Positions 37,202 to 46,553 of a DNA stretch of 64,000 bases are shown piece by piece. Within the stretch, counting starts at the first letter, position 1, and each line of letters begins with the position of its first letter. The notes below the pieces were generated by a model. The model searched no databases and was not told the origin of the DNA. It saw nothing but the letters and a program-made list of their open reading frames with translations. Source of the DNA: Bacteroidota bacterium (GTDB lineage: Bacteria; Bacteroidota; Bacteroidia; Bacteroidales; Cfx3-03). Location: the NCBI GenBank assembly GCA_013390605.1, contig JACAUB010000001.1:3553361-3617360 (forward strand), read 5' to 3'. The translations under genes were made by a program, and so were the position numbers.

Positions 37202-37627
37202 TTAATTTATGCCTGGCACCGATCCATTTTCTATATAAGCATCTCCTTCTGGTTTGAAATCTGGAGAGTACTTTTCAACCAATAATCTTAAACATTTCCG
37301 TTTCTCTTCATCTGATATCTCGGTATGCATGCGGCCAAAAAGAATTACACTTTCATAACCTGTAGTAAAACTAGCAGCTAAAACTTTTGTCTTACCAACA
37401 ATACAAAAACTAACTAACGGGTTAGTCACAATGTTATCGATTTTGTGTCCAACCTGTGCACAATGAAAATAAAGACTTCCATTATCAGAAACATAGCTCA
37501 GTGGGATACCGTATGCATACCCATTCTCTCCTGTGGTCGATAACACACCATATTCACCATTCCTGAGTATCTCGTTAATTCTTTCAATAGAAAGCTTTCG
37601 TTCAGCCTTTCTTATTTCTCTAAACAT
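37202..37627 (-). CDS. NimA-like pyridoxamine 5'-phosphate oxidase-family flavoprotein
   Basis: 141 aa, a single split-barrel flavin-binding domain. EYGVLSTTGENGYAYGIPLSYV and LYFHCAQVGHKIDNI are the signature blocks, and VILFGRMHTEI lies in the barrel. Related NimA proteins can reduce 5-nitroimidazoles, and most relatives have unknown substrates. A -7 box (37671-37678) lies 44 bp upstream on the minus strand. There is no operon partner. Confidence 0.85.
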   Translation of the reverse strand: MFREIRKAERKLSIERINEILRNGEYGVLSTTGENGYAYGIPLSYVSDNGSLYFHCAQVGHKIDNIVTNPLVSFCIVGKTKVLAASFTTGYESVILFGRMHTEISDEEKRKCLRLLVEKYSPDFKPEGDAYIENGSVPGIN

Positions 37628-37670
37628 AGTTTATATATTTTGAATCCAAATCTTTCATATGATTTGGATT

Positions 37671-37678
37671 CAAAAATA
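37671..37678 (-). promoter_or_regulatory. -7 box (TATTTTTG) for the NimA-like gene
   Basis: Matches TAnnTTTG on the minus strand, 44 bp upstream of the ATG at 37627. Confidence 0.4.
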
Positions 37679-37746
37679 CATATAAGGATACAAAAAAAGG
37701 AGAAACGTTCAAAATGATTTCAAAAAAGCCCAACTTTCATTAAAAT

Positions 37747-39777
37747 TTATTCAACATTCCAAATACAATAATCAGTTTCAACCTTATTCCCATTATTTGC
37801 TTTAACCTCAATTTTATTCTTTCCTTTTATTAAAGAGATTGTATCCCAATTAAAAATAGCATAATCTCCTTTCCGCTTACCTTGCGAGAATCCATTAACA
37901 AAAAGCTCAACCTCTGGAAAGTTTGAATAAACTTTAATATTTGTAGTTTCTCGTATGCGATTAACAAACCTCTTATTTGCAATATAAAGTACCGGTTCGT
38001 TTTTATTCCAGTTTGCCTTATAAAACCAGAAGGCATCTTTTTTCACCTTCCTGTCGATAGTAACAAGTCCCTTATCATTCCGGCCCGGGCGGTCACCTTC
38101 TGTTCTATGAGCAGCACCAAAATCAAACATATTCCAGATAAAAGTTCCCCATAAATAAGGTCGTTCATTTATCTGCTTCCAGTTTTCTTCGTGATAATAA
38201 GCCTGCCAGGCCTCGGGATGCCAATAACCAGAAGGGTTTGGTCTTTTCAGATCCTGTTCATGGTGATATATACTTGCACCGGCTCCATACTCACTGATAC
38301 CTATTCGCATGGTTGGTGATTTCTGATGTGTTTCATCTGCCCACTTACCAATCTCTTTTGCATCACCGCCATACCAGCCATAATACTTATTCCAACAGAT
38401 CAGATCTGTGATTCCTGTGATCTCTCCATCAATAAAAGTAGCTGCTGTTGTCCTTCTTGAAGGGTCTTCCCTATGTGCTATTGCATTTAGTTCCTTTAGA
38501 TACTCCACCGGATTATCACCATTTACCTTCAGCTCATTAAAGAGTCCCCAAAAACAAACACCAGGATGATTATAATTCTGACGAATCATTTCAAGTAACT
38601 GATTTTTTCCATTTTCTCTGAATGATGGCTGGTCAACAAACCCCTGGTCCCGATAACCACCCGGACCAACAAATGGAATTTCAGACCATGTCACTATTCC
38701 ACTCTTATCCAATATGTCATAGAAGTATGGTGCATTGGGATAATGAGATAGTCTGATCGCATTCACACCCATTTCGAGCATCAAGGCAATATCTTCCTCT
38801 TGGTTTTCCGGGTATAAAGCATTGCCCACTTCACTACGATCCTGGTGCCGACACACGCCACGGAGTTGAAGATGTTCTCCATTTAAGAAGAATCCTTTGT
38901 CAGGGTCAATCGTGTAATATCTCAATCCAAGTGGTTGCTCTACAACGTCTATCACTTTATCACCCTGTTTTAGTGATACCACAGCAGTATAAATAAATGG
39001 ATCTTTTATACCATTCCATAAATGTGGATTTGAAAACTTTATAGGAAGTGATATTTCAGTTTGCTTTTCTGGCTCAGCCTTCACCTGAGCTGTTTGTGTA
39101 CAAACAGTTTTACTGCCGTCTTTAACGTCAATTTGAACTACATAATTATTGGTTTTAATAGTACCATTAGAGATCAACACCTTAGCATCAACCACTGCTT
39201 TCTCTTTTGATATAGACGATTGCGTCAAATAAACACCAGATGATGCAAAATCGAGTGGTGAGATACATGATTTATCAGTAACAATCAAGTGTACATCACG
39301 ATATATACCACCATAGAAATTAAAGTCACCAACTAATGGCATTACATCAAGCTGAAGCGCATTACTTACCCTAACTCTGATTTTATTGTCAGCACCAAAA
39401 TTAACTTTATCTGTTATTTCAAAAATAAAAGCAGTATACCCTCCTCTATGTTCGCCAATGTGTTTGTCATTTATAAAAACATTACAAACAGTATTCACAC
39501 CATCGAATTTCAGAAAAAGGCGTTTCCCCTCCCATGCTTTATCAACAAAGAGTACCTTCTCATAAGTAGCCTGCCCACGATAATAATCAACCTTCCCATT
39601 GAGAGCATCTTCCTTATTCCAGGTATGAGGAATCTCTACACGCGTCCATAGATCAGGTTTGGTTTCATATCCAAAGGAAAAATTCCAATTGTTATTTAAA
39701 AGATGTTGTTCTCGGGACTGTCCATATGACAAATATCCAATTAAAAAAAGAACTGATATACAAAATAGCTTTTTCAT
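37747..39777 (-). CDS. GH2 glycoside hydrolase (beta-galactosidase/beta-glucuronidase type)
   Basis: 676 aa with signal peptide MKKLFCISVLFLIGYLSYG. The GH2 layout is a sugar-binding jelly roll (residues about 25-175, with INDKHIGEHRGGYTAF), an Ig-like domain (about 180-285), and a TIM barrel with LRGVCRHQDR and VNAIRLSHYPNAP. The acid/base Glu is in GLFNELK (about residue 415) and the nucleophile Glu in ISEYGAG (about 495). A short C-terminal beta segment follows (VELFVNGFSQGK). It is the last gene of the locus 1 series, 29 bp after the GH29 gene. Beta-galactosidase is the usual activity, but other beta-glycosides are possible. Confidence 0.93.
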   Translation of the reverse strand: MKKLFCISVLFLIGYLSYGQSREQHLLNNNWNFSFGYETKPDLWTRVEIPHTWNKEDALNGKVDYYRGQATYEKVLFVDKAWEGKRLFLKFDGVNTVCNVFINDKHIGEHRGGYTAFIFEITDKVNFGADNKIRVRVSNALQLDVMPLVGDFNFYGGIYRDVHLIVTDKSCISPLDFASSGVYLTQSSISKEKAVVDAKVLISNGTIKTNNYVVQIDVKDGSKTVCTQTAQVKAEPEKQTEISLPIKFSNPHLWNGIKDPFIYTAVVSLKQGDKVIDVVEQPLGLRYYTIDPDKGFFLNGEHLQLRGVCRHQDRSEVGNALYPENQEEDIALMLEMGVNAIRLSHYPNAPYFYDILDKSGIVTWSEIPFVGPGGYRDQGFVDQPSFRENGKNQLLEMIRQNYNHPGVCFWGLFNELKVNGDNPVEYLKELNAIAHREDPSRRTTAATFIDGEITGITDLICWNKYYGWYGGDAKEIGKWADETHQKSPTMRIGISEYGAGASIYHHEQDLKRPNPSGYWHPEAWQAYYHEENWKQINERPYLWGTFIWNMFDFGAAHRTEGDRPGRNDKGLVTIDRKVKKDAFWFYKANWNKNEPVLYIANKRFVNRIRETTNIKVYSNFPEVELFVNGFSQGKRKGDYAIFNWDTISLIKGKNKIEVKANNGNKVETDYCIWNVE

Positions 39778-39806
39778 TTTAAATTGGTAAAAAAATATAT
39801 TATAAA

Positions 39807-41198
39807 TTAGTCTTTGAATTTGACTTTAAAAACATACATTGGCACTTCCCTTTTTGCTTTTTCTGGAATTGTAATCAATAACCCTTTATCCATCTGTATC
39901 CATTTCAATTTCGCTTGATATCCGAGCATCGATAACGATACTACTTTCTGATTGCTGGAATTTAGGGCTTTAATAAACACATTGGAAACTCTCCAGCTAC
40001 GTGCAATAATGTACACTATCTTTCCCCTTTTAGTAAATCTGATATCCTGAACCAGATTTTTTGCTGTACCATCAAAGAGAGCATCCTTTTCTTCAGCTTT
40101 ATAACCCTGTTCTGATGTTTTATAAGCCATGCTGTCGGCATCCTCTCCATATATTTTCCATGAGGTAGTCCCATAAATAGCCTCGCCATTTACCGACATC
40201 CATTTTCCGATAGTCTTCAATCGTTCTAAATTTTCCAGACGAATTTCACCTTCAGGAGTGGGTCCTACATTTAGCAATAAGTTTCCCCCTTTACTTGCAA
40301 TATCAACCAAAAGGCCGATTAATTTTTCCGGTGACTTAAAAACTGAATCGGCATGCATATACCCCCAGTTTTTTGACATTGTAATGCATGATTCCCAAAA
40401 GGGTTTGATGATTTTATTACTTCCCTTTTGTTCTATGGTTGCAAAGTCGCCCATTGAGTTCCCAATTCTATCATCGATAATGCAATTAGGATTAATTTTT
40501 AAAATAATTGCTCTTAACTCCTTACTTTGCTCTGGTTTGATCATTTCAGGTGTATCAAACCACATGATCGCAGGTTTATATTGCATCATCAGCTCTTTAA
40601 CCTGAGGCTTTACTTTTCTTTCATAGTATTTTGAAATATCCTTTGCATCTTCATTGGGAAAGTCCCAGGTGTTGCTACGGCCTCCTTTATATGGCCAAAC
40701 TGTTGGAACATCCGGGTCATGCCAATCCCGACCCAAAGAATAGTAAATGCCTAATTTGATATGATGTTTCCTACACGCTTCTGCTAATTCTTTCAAAGGA
40801 TCTCTCTTAAAAGGTGTAAAATTGAAAATATTATATGGGCTTGAATTCGAATGATACATTGCAAAACCTTCATGGTGTTTAGATGTATATACAACATACT
40901 TCATTCCTGCACTTTTAGCTGCCAATACCCATTTTTCAGCATCAAACTTTTCAGGATTAAATGTCGAAGCAATAGCCTCATATTCTTTGATTGGAATCTT
41001 TGCTGTTAGCATTACGAATTCAGAATAATCTGTTCGCCCCTTCCATTCACCAGCAATTTTAGAATAAACACCCCAATGAAGGAATAAGCCAAATTTATCT
41101 TCATTCCACATTTCCATTTTCTTATTATCCTGAGCCATCAAAGGCTTAATAAGGGTGATACCTATTAGTAATATCACCAACAAAAACGTTATTTTCAT
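39807..41198 (-). CDS. GH29 alpha-L-fucosidase
   Basis: 463 aa with a signal peptide (MKITFLLVILLIGITLIKPLMA). The GH29 catalytic domain shows KFGLFLHWGVYS, KYVVYTSKHHEGFAMY, KLGIYYSLGRDWHDP and AIMWFDTPEM. The nucleophile Asp is in WFDT (about residue 214). The C-terminal region is a beta domain. It removes terminal alpha-L-fucose. It lies between the heparinase-like gene (178 bp upstream) and GH2 (29 bp downstream), so fucose is likely on the target glycan. Confidence 0.93.
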   Translation of the reverse strand: MKITFLLVILLIGITLIKPLMAQDNKKMEMWNEDKFGLFLHWGVYSKIAGEWKGRTDYSEFVMLTAKIPIKEYEAIASTFNPEKFDAEKWVLAAKSAGMKYVVYTSKHHEGFAMYHSNSSPYNIFNFTPFKRDPLKELAEACRKHHIKLGIYYSLGRDWHDPDVPTVWPYKGGRSNTWDFPNEDAKDISKYYERKVKPQVKELMMQYKPAIMWFDTPEMIKPEQSKELRAIILKINPNCIIDDRIGNSMGDFATIEQKGSNKIIKPFWESCITMSKNWGYMHADSVFKSPEKLIGLLVDIASKGGNLLLNVGPTPEGEIRLENLERLKTIGKWMSVNGEAIYGTTSWKIYGEDADSMAYKTSEQGYKAEEKDALFDGTAKNLVQDIRFTKRGKIVYIIARSWRVSNVFIKALNSSNQKVVSLSMLGYQAKLKWIQMDKGLLITIPEKAKREVPMYVFKVKFKD

Positions 41199-41375
41199 CT
41201 TGTATGTTTTTTACTTTATAGTCCGGACAAAATTGATGCTTCTTCCAAAAGATTTGATGTCATTTTTCAATTGCCCTTCCACTAATATTTTGCCCCTTAA
41301 CGGACAGTACCGCAGGGACAAAATATAAGCAGAATCAAGAGATAGCTGAAGAATTCAGAACGCATGAACAACTTA

Positions 41376-43307
41376 TTACTTCAATATCGTAAATCGATAT
41401 TTTCCGGCAATTTGCTTTTGCTTTGCATTTAGCGAAAGACGATAAACTTGTTTACCCCAAACGCTTGATAATCTTTCATCTGTAAGAACTATTGTTTCAA
41501 CAACAGGTTCAAACTGCTTTGAGTCATATGAAAGTTGAAGTTTTTTTCCATTAACTTCAAAATCCACAACTCCTTTTGTTGAAATATTAGGATTACCCCA
41601 AGTAAGAAAATTAATCTGGTTTGGATTCTTTAATACTGACAAATTAAAATTATCCTCAATGATCAGCCCTCCCTTAGGTTCAAGTTTATAAGTTCTCACC
41701 CATTTCGAAACAGCGGCTTCAGGTTTATATGCATTTGCGATATCAACACTAAAAGTTGAAGACACTGAATTAAAGGTAGTATTTTTAGCCTTGTATTGTG
41801 GTCCATCAGATTGTGGTACCCCATTAATCATGGGCAGGTTGTGGTAGTTACTCTGCATTGTCCAGATAGAATAGCGTTCGCTACTAAAAGTCTGTCGGGT
41901 ATAAGTACCAACCCCTGCATCAATAAATATTGGTGTTTCATCAAGATATAGACAAAAAGTTCCAACGTCGTTATGATTATGACTTTCTGCATTGTAACCA
42001 CCCTTTCCGGCAAAAAAGAATCCGGTTGAATTCCGCATATAACAAAATTCAGTTTGTGGATACCATGAATAAGCGCTTTTGTCAGTTGAAGGTGTTGTAT
42101 TTATTAATTCATTATGTGATGTTAGATTTTCTAATGTTCGAAAAACATCCCTTCCTGCATTAATGTCATCCACTTTATTATCACGTTCATATAGATAAGC
42201 AGCAAATTGCTTCATAACCTGACTATTTACTGCCTTACCAAAGCGAAATATCATCCCTTTTTCTCCGCCTCCCTTAGCTGAGGCATCCGCAAAATTCACA
42301 ACCCATCCATTACCAACATAAGATTTTGCAATGTATTCACCCATATTTTTAATCATGGGTTGACTGAAAATATTGACCTTCCCTCCTGTTAGATTACTTA
42401 ATAATTGCAAATAATCGTACATCTTTCCATGTGCATGTCCCCAATAGGATGGACCCTCTTCACAAGCTCCGTCAAGATGATTATAATTAATAAACTTATC
42501 GACAGAAACCATAGTGCGATAAACCCCTTCGGCTAATTTATCAGGATCGTTCTCAAGCAACATAAAACATTCAAGCACATCTGAATTACACCATGGGTTC
42601 CAGTTATTAACCATACCACCCGGTTTATAGTTTGTAGCCATCCACCAGAAACTACGGTTCATATATGGATCAAGAATTCTGTCCTGAAGATTCTTTCGTA
42701 AACGTTCAGGTACCATTGGATTCACCTTAACTAATTCGTCTTTCAGAAAATAATAAGTCCAGGCAAAGAATGCTCCCATATCTGCCGAGGTAAGATCAAT
42801 GATAAATTGCTTGTAGGTTGGCAAAGCTGTTTTTTCAACCTGTTCTCTTTCTGTATGTGCAGAAAGCGCCCACGAAGTCATTTCGCAAGAATGCCATATA
42901 CCATTCGCAATCTGATCTAAAAAACGTCCCTTCCCTTCGGCCAGTTCAGCCATCACCAAATCACCCAATGCCGAATTGTTGGCATTAAAGGGAACTTCCA
43001 TAATAACCCGTGAGCCACTTCTGTCAAACTCTAAATAGTCGGTAGCTTTAACAACCTTCCATTCATAATTTAATGCCTTTTCACCTTTTCGAATAATCTC
43101 TTCTTTATAATTCGAGAAAAGAGCATCCCAACCTTTTCGGTCAGTGTAAGCTGGATATTTAACCCATTTTTGGTTCAATATCAAACACGACTTAATTTTA
43201 GTCAGATCTGCTTCTTTTTGAAGTAGATCTTTTACATCGTAGGCTTTCGTTGAAAACGATAAGCCGACAAGAAAAACAAGAAATAATATATTTTTGATCA
43301 TGATCAT
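41376..43307 (-). CDS. Heparinase II/III-family polysaccharide lyase
   Basis: 643 aa with a signal peptide (MIMIKNILFLVFLVGLSFSTKA). An alpha/alpha toroid N-terminal half (SFWWMATNYKPGGMVNNWN, CNSDVLECFM) is followed by the beta-sandwich lyase domain with NAESHNHNDVGTF and DAGVGTYTRQTF. The His of SHNHND and the Tyr of GTYTR are the conserved catalytic-region residues. The family cleaves uronic-acid-containing glycans by beta-elimination. The PL subfamily cannot be set by eye. It lies 58 bp downstream of the PL22-type lyase gene, so both probably act on the same acidic glycan. Confidence 0.9.
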   Translation of the reverse strand: MIMIKNILFLVFLVGLSFSTKAYDVKDLLQKEADLTKIKSCLILNQKWVKYPAYTDRKGWDALFSNYKEEIIRKGEKALNYEWKVVKATDYLEFDRSGSRVIMEVPFNANNSALGDLVMAELAEGKGRFLDQIANGIWHSCEMTSWALSAHTEREQVEKTALPTYKQFIIDLTSADMGAFFAWTYYFLKDELVKVNPMVPERLRKNLQDRILDPYMNRSFWWMATNYKPGGMVNNWNPWCNSDVLECFMLLENDPDKLAEGVYRTMVSVDKFINYNHLDGACEEGPSYWGHAHGKMYDYLQLLSNLTGGKVNIFSQPMIKNMGEYIAKSYVGNGWVVNFADASAKGGGEKGMIFRFGKAVNSQVMKQFAAYLYERDNKVDDINAGRDVFRTLENLTSHNELINTTPSTDKSAYSWYPQTEFCYMRNSTGFFFAGKGGYNAESHNHNDVGTFCLYLDETPIFIDAGVGTYTRQTFSSERYSIWTMQSNYHNLPMINGVPQSDGPQYKAKNTTFNSVSSTFSVDIANAYKPEAAVSKWVRTYKLEPKGGLIIEDNFNLSVLKNPNQINFLTWGNPNISTKGVVDFEVNGKKLQLSYDSKQFEPVVETIVLTDERLSSVWGKQVYRLSLNAKQKQIAGKYRFTILK

Positions 43308-43365
43308 TCGCTTTTTACTTGTTCAGAAAAATTAATATTCGAAACTAAAAATATCAGTTTTAAAA

Positions 43366-44688
43366 TTAGTTAAAGGCAGGTACAGTAACCTGATAAACTG
43401 CACGTTTACCATCAATATCAGAGGTAAAGAAGACTGATGTTGACGCGTGATTAAAAATAGGATGAGGATGTTCATCCTGAGAGTGCCACGACGAACCATT
43501 ACGGCACAATGGAATCCAATGAATCATTTTATGTTCCCAATCGGTTTTTAACAAACATATCCATAGACCACTTCCGGGTGCATTTGGTATCAGCTTATCA
43601 TCAGGTTGCGTATAATATCCGTCTGTAATAATCAGACTTGAGGCTCCTTCTGTAAAATGGCCATATCGTTTCCAACCAGTTGGTAGTGGAATCTCAACGC
43701 GCCCGCTTCCATCAGGTAGAACACGACCAATATAAGCAGGTCCGTTTTTATACTCCCCATGGTAGATAATCGCTTTACCATCGCGTTCCCACATCTCATG
43801 ACAGGTCCAATCACCACGATTCCTCCCATCACCTTCATCCCGCATTCGATGATGTGTTTTGCCATCCCAAAGCCATATCCGACGTATACCGCAATCAGAA
43901 GGCCATTCATTATTATAAAGTATCAAATCTTTATTAATTGGTGAGAATTGAACATGGGTGATCCATGCTTCAGGAACCCGCTCACTCAATATCTCCTTAC
44001 CTGTTTTCGTATCATATACTCTCAGATAAGATGAAAGCTTTTCTTCGCGAACCCGTTGATCGATATCATAAGTGGGCTTACCAGATAAAAGATTGTCGCC
44101 GTCCAGGGCACGGGCATCAGTAGTAGGAACACAAAGACGCGAACCATCAGCCGACACATGTGTAAAAGCAGTCATTTGACCGATTGGATATTGAGCCAAA
44201 ACGCGTTGATGCCCGGCAGTATCAACCACCATAATCTTGCGTCCCTGAATATAATAGACCAATCCTTTAGCCGGATCAACACTCACACTAGCTTTCCCAA
44301 ATCCTTTGTATGGTGTGCCATCAAAATAAACATATGATTTCAGAAAGCCCTCGGTATTATAAGATAATTGCCGTTCATTCCCTGTCTTTAAATCGCGCAT
44401 ACAAATATTTGGATAGCCCGAACGATCACTTAAAAAAATGAGATGGCGATCATCGCTAAGCAAAGAAGTTGAAGTAAAATATAGCAGTTGTTCGTTAGCG
44501 CTTTTCATCACGGTAGCCCGGATAGGAACAATTTTATGGGTTGTATCAACATTTACCAAATTTTTATTATCTATTTGAGCACTAACAACTTGTGTTGAAC
44601 AGAAACCGGCAGCTATTATAAAAAGCAAAAAGGCAAAAATTCGCTTGTACATAAAATATGTAATAAAAATCATTTGTGTTATTTTCAA
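43366..44688 (-). CDS. Oligogalacturonate lyase family protein (PL22)
   Basis: 440 aa. Seven-bladed propeller-like repeats with an N-terminal hydrophobic signal (RIFAFLLFIIAAGFC). The PL22 metal site is present: CHEMWERDGKAIIYHG supplies a His, and SWHSQDEHPHPIF has the QxxHxH pattern known from PL22 structures. HVQFSPINKDLILYNNEWP lies before it. Known PL22 enzymes release 4-deoxy-5-keto-uronate from unsaturated galacturonate oligomers, usually in the cytoplasm. Here a signal sequence suggests periplasmic action, so the substrate may be different. An in-frame ATG a few codons into the sequence (MYKRIF) is an alternative start. Confidence 0.85.
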   Translation of the reverse strand: MKITQMIFITYFMYKRIFAFLLFIIAAGFCSTQVVSAQIDNKNLVNVDTTHKIVPIRATVMKSANEQLLYFTSTSLLSDDRHLIFLSDRSGYPNICMRDLKTGNERQLSYNTEGFLKSYVYFDGTPYKGFGKASVSVDPAKGLVYYIQGRKIMVVDTAGHQRVLAQYPIGQMTAFTHVSADGSRLCVPTTDARALDGDNLLSGKPTYDIDQRVREEKLSSYLRVYDTKTGKEILSERVPEAWITHVQFSPINKDLILYNNEWPSDCGIRRIWLWDGKTHHRMRDEGDGRNRGDWTCHEMWERDGKAIIYHGEYKNGPAYIGRVLPDGSGRVEIPLPTGWKRYGHFTEGASSLIITDGYYTQPDDKLIPNAPGSGLWICLLKTDWEHKMIHWIPLCRNGSSWHSQDEHPHPIFNHASTSVFFTSDIDGKRAVYQVTVPAFN

Positions 44689-44699
44689 TTTATGCTTAC

Positions 44700-44750
44700 A
44701 TTTTAGATAAAAGGCTGATTCCTTATGATAAAGAATCAGCCTTTTAAATG
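44700..44750 (-). terminator. Hairpin after susD of locus 1
   Basis: 13-bp arms AAAAGGCTGATTC (44709-44721) and GAATCAGCCTTTT (44733-44745). It lies between susD and the PL22 gene, so it may partly end transcription and set a lower level for the enzymes downstream. Confidence 0.65.
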
Positions 44751-44778
44751 ATATTTCTGTGATAAAGATTACATCAAA

Positions 44779-46542
44779 TTAATTGATCCAACCATCGTTC
44801 TGAACAAGATTACTGTTCATTTGACATTCGGTACTTGGAATAGCCCATTTGTACATGTAATCACCTTTCCATGAATAAGGTAAATCAATTTCTCCCCAAA
44901 TTTGCTTCATTCCGTTACCATCACCGCCATGGAATTTTTTATCTTTCCATGTTCCCCAACGCATTTCATCAAACAAATTAACACCTTCAAGGGTAAGTTC
45001 CCAATGACGTTCATTGCGAATACGAGTTCTCAAATTGTCCTGACCACTAACATAAGTAGGCAAAGAAGCATTTGTAGTTTGTAAAATTGGTTGTCCTGCT
45101 CTACTTCGTACACTATTCACAAGATCAATAGCCTCTTGTTTAAACTGCTGCTCGTTTATAGCCTCAGCTAATAACAACACAACATCAGCATATCGAAGGA
45201 GTGGCATATCCCAAGGACAATAGTTACGAGCTGGTGTTTCTGATGCTCCTTCAGCAACAAATTTACGATACAAGTAGTAATACTTGGTATTGGTATCTGT
45301 TTTTAAATCGAAAGGAGCTGATGTATCAAAACCTCTGTATGGCCAACGCAAAGTATACGTATTTTCGACAATTCCAGCAGCACCTAAGTACCCGGAATAC
45401 GGAGTGATAACAGTTGCAGTTAAACGAGGATCACGACTTTCATAAGCTTTTCTAATTCTTGCCTCATTACCAACTGGCAGATATTTAGACATATCAGCAC
45501 CACGAGCAGTAAATGTTGCAATCTCAGCTGCAGTTAACCCATCACGTAAGAAGAAAACAACACGCTGTTGTGGTGTCATTGCATTATAACCCGGAATATA
45601 CGTATTCCAGTTAAATGTAGAACCATCAGCATTTTCAAAAGATTCCACATGATCAGGACTTGGGAAGTGCGAATTCCAGCACGAGCCAAATGAGTCACGT
45701 GAACCCAGATAAAATTGAGTATCCCCTCCAAAACCATCAACTCCGATATTTTGAACAGAAAATATCATCTCCGGACACTGTTCATTGACCTCTTTGAACA
45801 ACATTTTGTATGGGCCTTGAAAGAGTGTATGCCCTAATGCACCTACCTGACGTAAATCGGCTTCAGCTTTAGCATAATCTTTGGTCCACATATAGACCTT
45901 TGCACGAAGTGTATAAGCAGCAGCTTTTGTGGCACGTCCATACAATGCATTCCCTTTTATATAACGTCCGGGAAGATTAGGTTCATTAATACAATCTGTC
46001 AGATCACTGACAATGGTTTCCCAAACTTTAGCTTCAGTTTCGCGAGCTTTATTAGCCTTTGAAACATCAACAGGTTCCAGATAAACAGGCACGCCTTTAA
46101 AAACCTGATTTAGTTTATAATAGAAATAAGCCCTTAAAAATTTGCTTTCAGCAATTAACCTGGCTTTTTTCTCAGGAGTTAATGGTGCATTCGGTAAATT
46201 CTTAATCGCATCGTTGGCACGACTGATACCTTCATAATGCTGTTGCCAGTAGCTACTGAACAATCCATCACCTGCGGTTATTGTACCTGCTGTTAATGCA
46301 AGATTATCTCTGCTTTGCCCTGTAAAACCATAATCATCAAAGTAATACATTTCAAGGCCGACAGTACCATAACGCAGTGCATTGTAAACACCATTGACCC
46401 CCATATCTGCCAGATTTTCTGTAGTCCACATACTACTAGATCCTATTTGAGTTTTGGGGCTTGTATCCAGCAAATTCTTTTGACAACCACTTAATAGTGA
46501 AATTGCAATGAGCAATATAAATGTTTTCTTAAAAATTTTCAT
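44779..46542 (-). CDS. SusD/RagB outer-membrane glycan-binding lipoprotein (locus 1)
   Basis: 587 aa. Lipoprotein signal ending LLSGC (Cys about residue 20), so it is lipid-anchored and exposed on the surface. The SusD fold shows as LLDTSPKTQIGSSSMW, GVYNALRYGTVGLEMYY, TPEKKARLIAESKFLRAYFYY (TPR-like) and the C-terminal DEMRWGTWKDKKF. It binds the target glycan and caps its SusC partner, whose gene ends 11 bp upstream. Length is normal for the family. Confidence 0.95.
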   Translation of the reverse strand: MKIFKKTFILLIAISLLSGCQKNLLDTSPKTQIGSSSMWTTENLADMGVNGVYNALRYGTVGLEMYYFDDYGFTGQSRDNLALTAGTITAGDGLFSSYWQQHYEGISRANDAIKNLPNAPLTPEKKARLIAESKFLRAYFYYKLNQVFKGVPVYLEPVDVSKANKARETEAKVWETIVSDLTDCINEPNLPGRYIKGNALYGRATKAAAYTLRAKVYMWTKDYAKAEADLRQVGALGHTLFQGPYKMLFKEVNEQCPEMIFSVQNIGVDGFGGDTQFYLGSRDSFGSCWNSHFPSPDHVESFENADGSTFNWNTYIPGYNAMTPQQRVVFFLRDGLTAAEIATFTARGADMSKYLPVGNEARIRKAYESRDPRLTATVITPYSGYLGAAGIVENTYTLRWPYRGFDTSAPFDLKTDTNTKYYYLYRKFVAEGASETPARNYCPWDMPLLRYADVVLLLAEAINEQQFKQEAIDLVNSVRSRAGQPILQTTNASLPTYVSGQDNLRTRIRNERHWELTLEGVNLFDEMRWGTWKDKKFHGGDGNGMKQIWGEIDLPYSWKGDYMYKWAIPSTECQMNSNLVQNDGWIN

Positions 46543-46553
46543 CTCAATTAAAA

